Counted from the stretch's first letter, positions 14,955 to 21,709 are shown. The stretch is 21,709 bases of DNA from Bordetella parapertussis (GCA_945870575.1 CAMBSK010000034.1:1-21709), one strand, 5' to 3'. Notes: generated by a model not told the origin, from the sequence alone. Numbers and translations are program-made.

Positions 14955-15775
14955 TCACATCAAAAATGACGCTTGCCAAAACTTCTTTTTTCCTTCTTTC
15001 AAGCCTGGTGCTGATGGCGGGTATGGCCTTGCCCAAGACAAGCTGTGCCTTGACCGCCGTGGAGATCATGGATAAGAATTTCATCGTCGGAAAGTATCCG
15101 GATTCGACATCTGAATCCACCATGACGCTGACGAATAAATCTGGCCAGCAACGCGTACGCAAAACTTTTGGCACCAGCAAGCTAGACGCCAACGGCATCG
15201 ACAATAAACGCATGACGCGTTTTCTGGAACCCGCCGACGTCAAAGGCACTGTTTCGCTGCTGGTTGAGCATTCAGACAGAGACGACGATATATGGATTTA
15301 CCTGCCCAGCTTGAAAAAAGTCAGACGCCTGATCTCAAGCAACAAGAAAGACAGTTTTGTAGGTACTGACTTTTCTTATGGTGACGTGATTGGACATAAA
15401 GTCCACGAATGGAACCATACCTTGGTCAAGGAAGAAGACGTGGAAGGTGCTGCCTGCTATGTGATCGAATCCATTCCTAAAAATGCCACAGTCAAAGCCA
15501 ACACCGGTTATGCCAAGCGTATCAGCTGGATTCAAAAAGATAACTTCGTCACTCTCAAAACAGTTACCTACGACGAAGCCAATGAATTGTTGAAAGAAGC
15601 CACCTACAAGCGCTGGAAAGAAGTCGAGCCTGTGAAGCGCAGATGGCAAGCCGGCATTTTGGAAGCCAAAAACCTACAAACCGGACACCGAACTGTCATC
15701 ACCATTGACCAATCCAAATACAACACCGGTGTCAAGGATGAGTTCTTCACAACCCGGTACATGGAACAACAATGA
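14951..15775 (+). CDS. Periplasmic outer-membrane lipoprotein-sorting (LolA-like) protein
   Basis: This 274-residue secreted protein has a signal peptide with a basic start (MITSKMTLAK), a hydrophobic core at about 11-28 and a likely cleavage after SCA (residue 33). The cysteine there is not in a proper lipobox, so type I export is favoured. The mature part has the family phrases EIMDKNF, STMTLTNKSG, DDDIWIYLPSLKKVRRL and DFSYGD, typical of the LolA-like 'outer membrane lipoprotein-sorting protein' group often found beside MMPL/RND transporters. LolA/LolB-like folds carry acyl chains in a hydrophobic half-barrel, so a shuttle between the inner-membrane transporter and the outer membrane is the natural inference. 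The ATG overlaps the transporter stop by 4 bp (ATGA), which overrides longer in-frame starts inside the transporter gene. Confidence 0.85.
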   Translation: MITSKMTLAKTSFFLLSSLVLMAGMALPKTSCALTAVEIMDKNFIVGKYPDSTSESTMTLTNKSGQQRVRKTFGTSKLDANGIDNKRMTRFLEPADVKGTVSLLVEHSDRDDDIWIYLPSLKKVRRLISSNKKDSFVGTDFSYGDVIGHKVHEWNHTLVKEEDVEGAACYVIESIPKNATVKANTGYAKRISWIQKDNFVTLKTVTYDEANELLKEATYKRWKEVEPVKRRWQAGILEAKNLQTGHRTVITIDQSKYNTGVKDEFFTTRYMEQQ

Positions 15776-17100
15776 TGCTCAGGGAAGAAATGCCGCAGGC
15801 CTTGAGAGCCTCCGCGTCGTCAAATTCTGACGGCATTTTTTCCACTACAAATTTTTTAGTTGCTTTACTTTTGTCAACTGCTCCGTTGATATCAGCCGCA
15901 GCTGTCGACAATGACATGGCACCGCCCCTGTCACCGGATGAACCCGCAGTGACAACTGCCAATCCCATCAAAGCGCAACTTAGCTGGCTTGGTGTTACCG
16001 GCTCTTTTCGTACCGGGTACTGGTCATCCAACCGGCTGTATGACGATGTCAGCGGTGTAGGTACGGCTTCGGCCTGGTTGAAGCTGGAGAAGAAGCTGGA
16101 TAACGGCATTGGTTTATTTGCCGAAGGCTATTCAGCGCGTGAAGATTTCCGTACTGACGGCAATACGCGCGCGAACATGCGTGAAATGTATTTAGAAACA
16201 CGAAAAGGTGATTTTGATTTCCGTGTTGGTCGGCAAATCATTGCCTGGGGCCGGACAGACCGCCTTAACCCGACAGACAACCTGACGCCAAGAGACGCCA
16301 GACTGTTGGCGACGGATATTGATGAAGACCGATTCGGTTCACTGGCAGCCAAGGCCTCGTGGAGTCTGACCGCCAATGACAGTTTGACTCTGGTTCTGCT
16401 TCCAGAGTTTCAAGCGAATAAAAGTTACAGCAAATTTACAGAGGTCATACCCTCAGCCAACAACCAGTGGGCCATCAAATACGATCAATCCGGCAAGGCC
16501 ATTGATTGGTCTGTGTCGTATTACGATGGTTATGATTTGTCCCCAGACCTTTCTGCCAGCTACGTCTATAAACATTACAGGACCAAGGTCTATGGCATGG
16601 ACATAGCCACCACGGTAGGCAGTAACCGCTTCGCCTTGGAATCCGCTTATACGCAGACCCAGGACATGAATGGTACGAACGAATACATCAAAAATCCCTT
16701 TTTGTATACCGTATTCGGGGTGGAGCATGATTTCGGCAATAACACCAGCGGTATTGTTCAAATTTTCAACCGCCACGTCTATAACTACAGCACCCCAGAC
16801 ACATCAACTTCTTTAAAGCTTCTCCGCTCTGTCGTGATTTCACAGTTGGACCGTAACCAGGACGGCATCAGCATTCGTATCGCCAAAAAATGGCTGAATG
16901 AAACCCTTGAAACCGAACTGGCCGGTTCTACGCTGCTGGAGCGAAATGGATATTCACTGCGTCCACGGGTTACCTATTTGTGGAGTGACAGCATCAAATT
17001 GTTAGCCGGGTATGAATACTACGCAGGCAATTCGAATACCTATTACGGGTACTTGAAAAATAACAACACATTGTTCATGGAACTCAGATACTTTTATTGA
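15772..17100 (+). CDS. Outer-membrane beta-barrel protein (DUF1302-like) of the transporter operon
   Basis: This 442-residue protein has a delayed signal sequence (hydrophobic at about 27-41, likely cleavage after SAAA). The mature chain alternates polar and hydrophobic residues, is rich in Tyr, Asn, Asp and Ser, has the phrases RVGRQIIAWGRTDRLNPTDN and LLAGYEYYAG, and ends in MELRYFY. A C-terminal aromatic residue is the usual signal for BAM-dependent barrel insertion. The wording RQIIAWGR..NPTDNLTPRD recalls DUF1302/alginate-export-like barrels. The start overlaps the LolA-like gene stop (ATGA); a second ATG follows immediately. The first 26 residues before the hydrophobic core are unusually long for a signal peptide and coincide with a terminator-like hairpin. 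It may form the outer-membrane end of the export path; the substrate is unknown. Confidence 0.82.
   Translation: MMLREEMPQALRASASSNSDGIFSTTNFLVALLLSTAPLISAAAVDNDMAPPLSPDEPAVTTANPIKAQLSWLGVTGSFRTGYWSSNRLYDDVSGVGTASAWLKLEKKLDNGIGLFAEGYSAREDFRTDGNTRANMREMYLETRKGDFDFRVGRQIIAWGRTDRLNPTDNLTPRDARLLATDIDEDRFGSLAAKASWSLTANDSLTLVLLPEFQANKSYSKFTEVIPSANNQWAIKYDQSGKAIDWSVSYYDGYDLSPDLSASYVYKHYRTKVYGMDIATTVGSNRFALESAYTQTQDMNGTNEYIKNPFLYTVFGVEHDFGNNTSGIVQIFNRHVYNYSTPDTSTSLKLLRSVVISQLDRNQDGISIRIAKKWLNETLETELAGSTLLERNGYSLRPRVTYLWSDSIKLLAGYEYYAGNSNTYYGYLKNNNTLFMELRYFY
15789..15841 (+). terminator. Terminator-like hairpin inside the 5' end of the beta-barrel gene
   Basis: AATGCCG (15789-15795) pairs with CGGCATT (15831-15837), an inner AGGC/GCCT pair can extend it, and the stem runs straight into six T (15836-15841). 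The loop is long, so strength is uncertain. It could attenuate expression of the last gene relative to the first two. Confidence 0.35.
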
Positions 17101-17331
17101 AGCAGACTGTTCCAACCGGCATAACCCGGACCTGAATTTATGTCGCCCGAATAGTCTGGTCGATCTGACTTTCAATCCAGGCACATAACTCCAGTAATTT
17201 TTTTCAGTTATTTCGCCTTTATTAAAAACAACAGGGTAATTGATAAAAACTAATAATTCTTTGAAATTTTATGCAAAATTCATTATAAAAAGTTAAATTT
17301 AATTGCTTATGAATAATATTCGGTTTTCTAG
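17101..17331. other. AT-rich intergenic stretch after the transporter operon
   Basis: No coding sequence is recognised. The only structure is a distant inverted repeat, CAGACT (17103-17108) and AGTCTG (17153-17158), with no T-run. Base composition drops sharply to AT-rich here. Confidence 0.5.
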
Positions 17332-17544
17332 AAGGCTGCTGGAAGTGACAGAAAGCTGCTGTTACTGGAATGTTAGGTATTTTCTCCCGATGCTCTCAGA
17401 AAAATCCACGAAGCCTTTGTAGATATCTGGGCCGAGGCTTTCCGTTCAAGCTCTACACTTATCCCCGAAGCAAAAATAATTCCGGTCGCGCGTATGACAC
17501 ACGCCATCATAGGTTTTGTGCATTCCTCTTCACTGCAACATTAA
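17332..17544 (+). pseudogene. Remnant of a helical regulator, probably the C-terminus of a TetR/AcrR family protein
   Basis: In one plus-strand frame a 55-residue open stretch (17377-17541) reads as protein rather than noise: FSPDALRKIHEAFVDIWAEA followed by ..IIPVARMTHAIIGFVHSSSL, ending at TAA 17542. The helix-rich pattern with a Trp in the middle and the ARMTHAIIGFVH phrase resembles the ligand-binding C-terminal half of TetR-type repressors. A short in-frame piece (KAAGSDRKLLLLEC, 17332-17373) precedes it but is cut by TAG codons on both sides. The DNA-binding half is missing and no start codon is available. It may have been the regulator of the adjacent transporter operon. The family assignment is by eye. 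Confidence 0.4.
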
Positions 17545-17560
17545 CAGTTCAGCAGCAGAA

Positions 17561-17986
17561 TCATTGTGAATTCATAAGCGCAGTAATAGATTTGGTGATG
17601 CGAGCAGAAGCCACCAACTTGGCATCTACGAAAGCAGTGACCTCGATAAACGCCAAGGTTCTGCCTGAACGACTCACGTTGGCGCAAAGATCACAGCGCG
17701 CGCCAGTCGGAATAGAACGCATAAACGACACATGCAAATCGTGGGTCACAGCGTGCTGACTGTCAGCCAGGTGCGGAACCAAAGCAAGAAAACCGGCCAC
17801 CTCAAATACGGTGGACAACACACCGCCATGCAGATAACCATCGAAGGTTGCAAGCTCAGGTGTGATGAAAAAATGTGCTTTAGTTGTGCTGCCAGCAGCC
17901 CCGTCATAAACTATGCCCAGCTGTCGGTTAAAGGGCAACTCAAGTACTTTCAACTGACGGGGCAGCATATCTAGAATAACGGACAT
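17561..17986 (-). CDS. PaaI-family hotdog-fold thioesterase
   Basis: This 141-residue protein has the single-hotdog pattern. FDGYLHGGVLSTVFEVAGFLA matches the PaaI/YdiI acyl-CoA thioesterase motif (HGG followed by a helix), although the usual catalytic Asp/Glu after HGG appears here as the Glu in FEVAG. It is followed by HDLHVSFMRSIPTGARCDLCANV.. and a strand ending in SARITKS. Such enzymes hydrolyse acyl- or aryl-CoA thioesters; the substrate cannot be told. It stands alone on the minus strand between two pseudogenes in an AT-rich zone. No good Shine-Dalgarno sequence precedes ATG 17986; ATG 17968 is an alternative that would remove six residues. The frame itself is intact. Confidence 0.78.
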   Translation of the reverse strand: MSVILDMLPRQLKVLELPFNRQLGIVYDGAAGSTTKAHFFITPELATFDGYLHGGVLSTVFEVAGFLALVPHLADSQHAVTHDLHVSFMRSIPTGARCDLCANVSRSGRTLAFIEVTAFVDAKLVASARITKSITALMNSQ

Positions 17987-18165
17987 TGGGGGCGGTGTTT
18001 GGTTGGAATGAAAGAAATAAAGAACTTAAGGCGCTGATTATGACAACACCATTTTGACAGAATCAAGCAGGTGATCTTTTACATCTACACGGGAAATATA
18101 AGTGCGTGGCGTAATGTCTAGATAATAAATTTTTTATCCCAATCACTTTTTCGCAAAATTTATCT

Positions 18166-18400
18166 ATGAGAAAAGCAATTGGCTAACTACTTCTCGTAAT
18201 GTCATTTATCACTTGGGGGAATTGCCATTATTCCTTTTTTGGATTTTTCAATGGGGATGAAGACGGCGTTTACAACTGGTCTTTTGATCATTGGAGAAGT
18301 TGCATTTTTCTTCAGTCTAGTTTTACTTGGCAAAGATTTTTTGATGAAAGTTAAATATTTTTTGACCACGACTGGGGTTTTCAAAAAAAAACAGGATTAA
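18166..18400 (+). pseudogene. Broken small membrane protein, probably of the 'transporter suffix domain' type
   Basis: From ATG 18166 the frame reads MRKAIG, then TAA (18184-18186), then LLLVMSFITWG. One extra base at about 18217-18220 (in TGGGGGAATT) shifts it, and the next frame continues without interruption as IAIIPFLDFSMGMKTAFTTG and LLIIGEVAFFFSLVLLGKDF to TAA 18398. Joined, this gives about 75 residues with two hydrophobic helices separated by a short polar turn and a Gly-Lys-Asp segment, the layout I associate with small 'transporter suffix domain' proteins. One nonsense codon plus one frameshift indicate decay, or, for the homopolymer shift, a sequencing error. The joined reading is strong; the family name is less certain. 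Confidence 0.55.
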
Positions 18401-18633
18401 TCGAGCTTAACACAAGCTTTAGAAGTTTTTTTATTTATCTCGCAATTGTTAATAAGCTTAGATTTCTTGAAATCATCCGACATTTACTACATACGACAGC
18501 ACATAAGTCAGAACAAACCCTAGTCAAAATAAGCGAAGTTTCAGGTATTGTTTGAACCATTCTTTGAGATTCATTGGCAAACGGATAAGTTAACCGCCCT
18601 GGCTTTCGAGCGTTTTCCCATATAGGTGCAAGT
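18401..18633. other. AT-rich leader upstream of the adenylate cyclase
   Basis: Apart from the weak hairpin at its left end, no gene or clear promoter is seen in this stretch. AGGTG at 18624-18628, about 5 bp before ATG 18634, is a possible ribosome site for the cyclase. Confidence 0.4.
18404..18431 (+). terminator. Weak terminator-like hairpin after the small pseudogene
   Basis: AGCTT (18404-18408), a 5-nt loop, AAGCT (18414-18418), then TT-agaag and seven T. The stem is only 5 bp and the T-run is displaced, so efficiency would be low. Confidence 0.25.
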
Positions 18634-20937
18634 ATGCTGCAGTTAAGACTTCTCAAATTATTACTATTATCAGTTTGTCTTAGCTTTATTAGCCAAACTC
18701 ATGCAAATAAATTAGAAGAAAAAAATGCTTTTGACGTGACCGTTGCGACACCCACTATTTTCAGCCCCAAACAAAATACTTTTGTCCTGGAGGATCGCAC
18801 TGGCTCCATGAGCGCTGAGGAAGCTTTAAAGCGCCGGGATGAATTCAAACCAGCTGGTGATATGGGATCGATTAACGCTCACTCACATTACTGGATCATG
18901 CAGAAAATTATCAGTCGACTTGGTTCAGACCGGGATTTCAGACTAGATGGCGCAGGCTGGCTGAGTATCAACACCAGCGTAATTAGACCGGATGGTTCGC
19001 TACATGTTCTAAAGCCATCGGGTTTTTATTATGGCAACTACGCCCACCTGACTGATACCGATCCAACTCTACCCAGTTCGGCCATGGCGTCTTCTCAGCA
19101 CGCACTTTTTACCCTTTACCAAGGCGAAACGCTGACGCTGCTATCTCACACAAAGCCTCACGCATCCTTGCCCCCTAGGTCATTTGTTTTGCGGGTAGTG
19201 GATAACGCTAGATTCCTTGAGACTAGGCGCTTTGGTCTTTATGTGGAAGGCGGACTACTTGGTATTTTGTTTGCGTTGGGGATTTTCGGTTGGTTTTCCT
19301 ATTTTTCAAACAAGGATAAGACTAGTTTTTTTTATGCCCTATGGATCACATTTGCATTTATTCAAATATTTTGTTTATCTACCCAAGATGGCATTCATTT
19401 CACTGAATTTGTCTTTAATTCAGATGGCCTGTATTTTTCTAACACCTCGCTAACCTACATTTTTAACAATATTGGAGGCTATGGACAAGCGATCTTCTAT
19501 TTTTTATTTGCAAGTGCTTTTCTGCAATTAGACAAATATTTTCCATTAATTCAAAAAATAACATATCTGTATGTATTTACTTTTCTGACACACGCAATTA
19601 TTTTTACTTTTTTGATTCACAACTTTTCACCTCAATGGGTATGGATGCCTTTAGTGCTATTTACCTTAAGCATGTTCATTATGAACTATGTATGCGGCGT
19701 AATACGCTACAGACAAGGAATGAAAATTGTCATTTTCTTTCTGATCGGAGCCATCCCTTATATGTGTCTTCGTTTTATTTTCGGACTTGGCCTGGCTGGA
19801 GTTACTTCACCATTTACATTTTTACCTGAATCAGGAATCAGATTTCTATTACAAAACTCCAATGTCTCGCAAGCCCTGGGTATGTGTTGCGAGGCTATCG
19901 TCATGGCACTCGCGGTGGTCAGTCGTACACGATGGATACAACAGGACTTGGCTGTTTCTCTCGACACACAAAAAACATTGATTGAAAACCAGAATAAAGT
20001 TCTTGAGTTAACAGTAGCTGATCGAACCAGTGAGCTAGAGGGAATCAACGACGATCTGAAAGCACAAACTTTGGAACTGGAGCAACAGCGCAGTCGCCTT
20101 GAGGGATTATCAAATCAGCTTGCTAAATACCTGCCGCCGCAAATTCATCAAGCATTGTTTTCCGGCAAGTACGATACGAAAATCACGACACAACGAAAAA
20201 AACTAACAGTTTTTTTTAGCGACATCAAAGACTTCACACGAACAGTTGAATCCTTGCAGCCAGAAGAATTGACCGAGTACCTGAATGAATATTTCTCTGA
20301 GATGACTCAAATTGCACATTCATATGGTGCCACTATTGACAAGTACATAGGTGACGCTGTCATGCTGTTTTTCGGCGACCCAGAATCAAACGGCGTTCGT
20401 GAAGACGCTCGCTCCTGTGTGGCCATGGCCCTGGAAATGCAAGAGCAGATGCTGGTGCTACAAAGACGCTGGCTGGAACGAGGCTTCAAAAACCCGTTTG
20501 TCATCCGTATTGGTATAAATACAGGTTTCTGCAATGTAGGCAATTTCGGGTCTGAACAACGCCTGAGCTACACCATCATCGGCGGTGAAGTGAACGTAGC
20601 CCAACGACTCGAGGGAAGCTGTGATCCCGGCGGCATACTCATCAGTCACGATACATTTGTTCATGTTGATGACTTGGTGCAGGTAGAGGAAAGGCAGGCA
20701 GTCAACCTCAAAGGCATTGACAGAAGCATTAAAACCTATGCGGTCAAGGGACGTAGAGAAGAGGCAGATAAGCCCTTGCGATTTAGCCATACACAAGGCG
20801 TTCATATCGATTTGTCGCCACAGACTTTGAACAACCTTGACTGTCGGCTGATCGCTGATCAATTAAAAGCACTGGCTCAACAATTGGAGGTCATGCACAT
20901 GGATATTCCGCCTGATTCAAAGGCGCACAAAGAATAA
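18634..20937 (+). CDS. Membrane class III adenylate cyclase with 7TMR-DISM-like sensor
   Basis: This 767-residue receptor-type cyclase has a signal peptide (1-24), a periplasmic domain of about 180 residues ending in LPPRSFVLRV (7TMR-DISM extracellular type), about seven membrane helices (204-430), a coiled coil (about 434-495), then the cyclase domain (about 520-715). Catalytic residues are complete: metal-binding D530 (FFSDIKDFT) and D574 (IGDAVMLFFGDP), transition-state N654 and R658 (GEVNVAQRLE), and base-selecting K570 (TIDKYIGD) with T647 (LSYTIIG). The Lys/Thr pair points to ATP rather than GTP, hence cAMP. An external signal, perhaps a carbohydrate or other small ligand, would be sensed by the periplasmic part; this is inferred from the domain class. 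It stands alone, AT-rich in its membrane part, and is followed by a terminator. Confidence 0.9.
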   Translation: MLQLRLLKLLLLSVCLSFISQTHANKLEEKNAFDVTVATPTIFSPKQNTFVLEDRTGSMSAEEALKRRDEFKPAGDMGSINAHSHYWIMQKIISRLGSDRDFRLDGAGWLSINTSVIRPDGSLHVLKPSGFYYGNYAHLTDTDPTLPSSAMASSQHALFTLYQGETLTLLSHTKPHASLPPRSFVLRVVDNARFLETRRFGLYVEGGLLGILFALGIFGWFSYFSNKDKTSFFYALWITFAFIQIFCLSTQDGIHFTEFVFNSDGLYFSNTSLTYIFNNIGGYGQAIFYFLFASAFLQLDKYFPLIQKITYLYVFTFLTHAIIFTFLIHNFSPQWVWMPLVLFTLSMFIMNYVCGVIRYRQGMKIVIFFLIGAIPYMCLRFIFGLGLAGVTSPFTFLPESGIRFLLQNSNVSQALGMCCEAIVMALAVVSRTRWIQQDLAVSLDTQKTLIENQNKVLELTVADRTSELEGINDDLKAQTLELEQQRSRLEGLSNQLAKYLPPQIHQALFSGKYDTKITTQRKKLTVFFSDIKDFTRTVESLQPEELTEYLNEYFSEMTQIAHSYGATIDKYIGDAVMLFFGDPESNGVREDARSCVAMALEMQEQMLVLQRRWLERGFKNPFVIRIGINTGFCNVGNFGSEQRLSYTIIGGEVNVAQRLEGSCDPGGILISHDTFVHVDDLVQVEERQAVNLKGIDRSIKTYAVKGRREEADKPLRFSHTQGVHIDLSPQTLNNLDCRLIADQLKALAQQLEVMHMDIPPDSKAHKE

Positions 20938-21058
20938 GTGAAGAAGCTAACAGATACTTCTCCCAAATTGAAATCATCCGTAAAATTGTTATCCAACAAA
21001 TGTAAAAAAGTCCTTTCAGGCGTGCCTAATTTAGTTGTTTTTTTTGTGGCTTTTTGTG

Positions 21059-21096
21059 TTCAGAATCCAGCAAGTTCAAGCTGCGCTGAATTTTTT
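21059..21096 (+). terminator. Rho-independent terminator of the adenylate cyclase
   Basis: The hairpin has an outer stem TTCAG (21059-21063) with CTGAA (21086-21090) and an inner stem CAGC (21068-21071) with GCTG (21080-21083), with an 8-nt loop and small internal bulges. It is followed at once by six T (21091-21096), about 120 bp after the cyclase stop. Confidence 0.6.
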
Positions 21097-21104
21097 GCTA
21101 CAAT
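21075..21104 (+). promoter_or_regulatory. Possible promoter overlapping the terminator, reading toward the tRNA-Asn fragment
   Basis: TGCTACAAT (21096-21104) is an extended -10 element (TACAAT at 21099-21104). A poor -35 (TTCAAG, 21075-21080) lies 18 bp upstream. It would start transcription about 75 bp before the tRNA-Asn 5' end, a usual distance for tRNA genes. Confidence 0.35.
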
Positions 21105-21187
21105 ATTCTTTTGGCAATTTTTGCGGGACTAAGCCCACACAGGTGACACTCCTAGTGAACGATTTTTGTTAGAAAAACCGAATATAT

Positions 21188-21231
21188 TCCTCGATAGCTC
21201 AGTCGGTAGAGCGCCGGACTGTTAACTCCGC
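21188..21231 (+). tRNA. tRNA-Asn (GTT), 5' half only; broken at the anticodon loop
   Basis: The sequence from TCCTCGA at 21188 follows tRNA-Asn exactly through the acceptor 5' strand, D arm (GCTCAGTCGGTAGAGC) and anticodon stem to GTT at 21221-21223 and the following AA. An extra C then appears before TCCGC, and the variable loop, T arm and acceptor 3' strand are absent: no GGTTCGA block and no TCGAGGA complement occur downstream. The gene therefore cannot make a functional tRNA. Break points in the anticodon loop are typical of tyrosine-integrase crossover sites. It is scored as a fragment; a decayed tandem copy is the alternative. Confidence 0.75.
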
Positions 21232-21709
21232 AGAAACAGTTCCTTACTAAAAAATACCCTTAAAAAACCCATATAAATCAACGATTTATAGCCTATATTT
21301 TACCTAAAGTATCAATTACACGGTTATTACACGAATATATTGTAGGCTTCTCATATTATGGGAAGTTGCATATTGCAACTGACGATTTGAAAACCTGTTT
21401 TCTGCGGTTGGCACCCTCCTCTTAACGACCCAAAACAAAGTGGGCTTTAATTGCCCAAAACTTTGATTTGAGTGCTTATTGAATTTCTGTTTTTTCAAGC
21501 TGCTTGAGAGTCCGTCCAATGCTTCGGGGCACTCACTGAAGAGGTTGCCCAAACCGTGGTGCAGAAACTAAATTTATGTGAACTCCAACTAATCAGCTGC
21601 ATTTGCTTAGGCTGTGCACCTTTTAAGAATCACATGACACATGAAATTCAAATTGCACCACGCACTTATCTCAACACCCAGATCACAAGGCGAATCAACG
21701 TCAGCGGTA
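21232..21709. other. Non-coding or unrecognised stretch after the broken tRNA
   Basis: No convincing gene is seen on either strand. It holds a near-perfect palindrome AGTTGCA-TAT-TGCAACT (21364-21380), a nested hairpin CAAAGTGGGC/GCCCA-AAA-CTTTG (21436-21465), and a second copy of CGAATATATT (21332-21341), also found at the tRNA 5' boundary (21179-21188). A 78-codon minus-strand frame (21316-21552) has no recognisable homology and no supporting ribosome site. Confidence 0.5.

Noticed and set aside
17370..17759. A 129-codon plus-strand frame
   Set aside because: It lies antisense to the thioesterase and crosses the TetR-like remnant in another frame; its composition (Arg, Thr, Cys-rich) is not protein-like.
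18467..20980. Direct repeat TTGAAATCATCCG at 18467-18479 and 20968-20980, flanking the cyclase
   Set aside because: A 13-base repeat is expected a few times by chance in a window of this size, and no similarity extends beyond it.
20938..21132. A 64-codon frame starting with GTG directly after the cyclase stop
   Set aside because: No ribosome site, low-complexity composition, and it contains the intrinsic terminator hairpin and T-run; best read as 3' untranslated sequence.
21316..21552. A 78-codon minus-strand frame in the right-hand gene-free region
   Set aside because: No recognisable family, no ribosome site, and it spans two hairpins; kept only as part of the description of the stretch.

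Overview
The window looks like a betaproteobacterial chromosome, most likely Burkholderiales and Comamonadaceae-like. This is an inference from gene order and protein character (cysI-DUF934-cysH-cysD-cysN; TPP riboswitch-cytX; thiO-thiS-thiG-thiE), not from a database search. The first 17.1 kb is densely coding and moderately GC-rich. From about 17.1 kb to the right end the DNA becomes AT-rich, sparsely coding and full of gene remnants.

Layout. (1) 1-5548, plus strand: the 3' end of a TSUP-type sulfite/sulfate permease, then an assimilatory sulfate reduction operon: cysI, a DUF934 gene, cysH with the cysteine signature of an iron-sulfur APS reductase, cysD and cysN. Genes overlap or nearly touch. 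No cysC or cysJ is present, so the route appears to be sulfate to APS to sulfite to sulfide, without PAPS. (2) 5619-7008: a 7Fe ferredoxin (fdxA) and a thioredoxin-reductase-like ferredoxin-NADP reductase. They could supply electrons to the CysJ-less sulfite reductase. (3) 7045-12361: a thiamin region. A TPP riboswitch leads the HMP transporter gene cytX. thiD runs the other way and overlaps the end of cytX. thiO, thiS, thiG and a long thiE form a tight plus-strand operon divergent from thiD, with no riboswitch visible in front of it. (4) 12594-17100: a three-gene operon joined by ATGA overlaps: an MMPL/RND-type inner-membrane transporter, a periplasmic LolA-like 'outer membrane lipoprotein-sorting' protein, and an outer-membrane beta-barrel. 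This reads as a trans-envelope export or lipid-handling system and is the least characterised system here. (5) 17101-18633: a decay zone with one intact minus-strand PaaI-type thioesterase, a TetR-like C-terminal remnant, a small membrane-protein pseudogene (one stop and one frameshift) and perhaps a third fragment. (6) 18634-20937: a membrane class III adenylate cyclase with a 7TMR-DISM-like sensor. (7) 21059-21709: a good intrinsic terminator, then the 5' half of a tRNA-Asn gene that breaks off at the anticodon loop, then about 475 bp with no recognisable gene. This is consistent with an integration or deletion junction at a tRNA.

No CRISPR array, intact transposase or integrase was seen.
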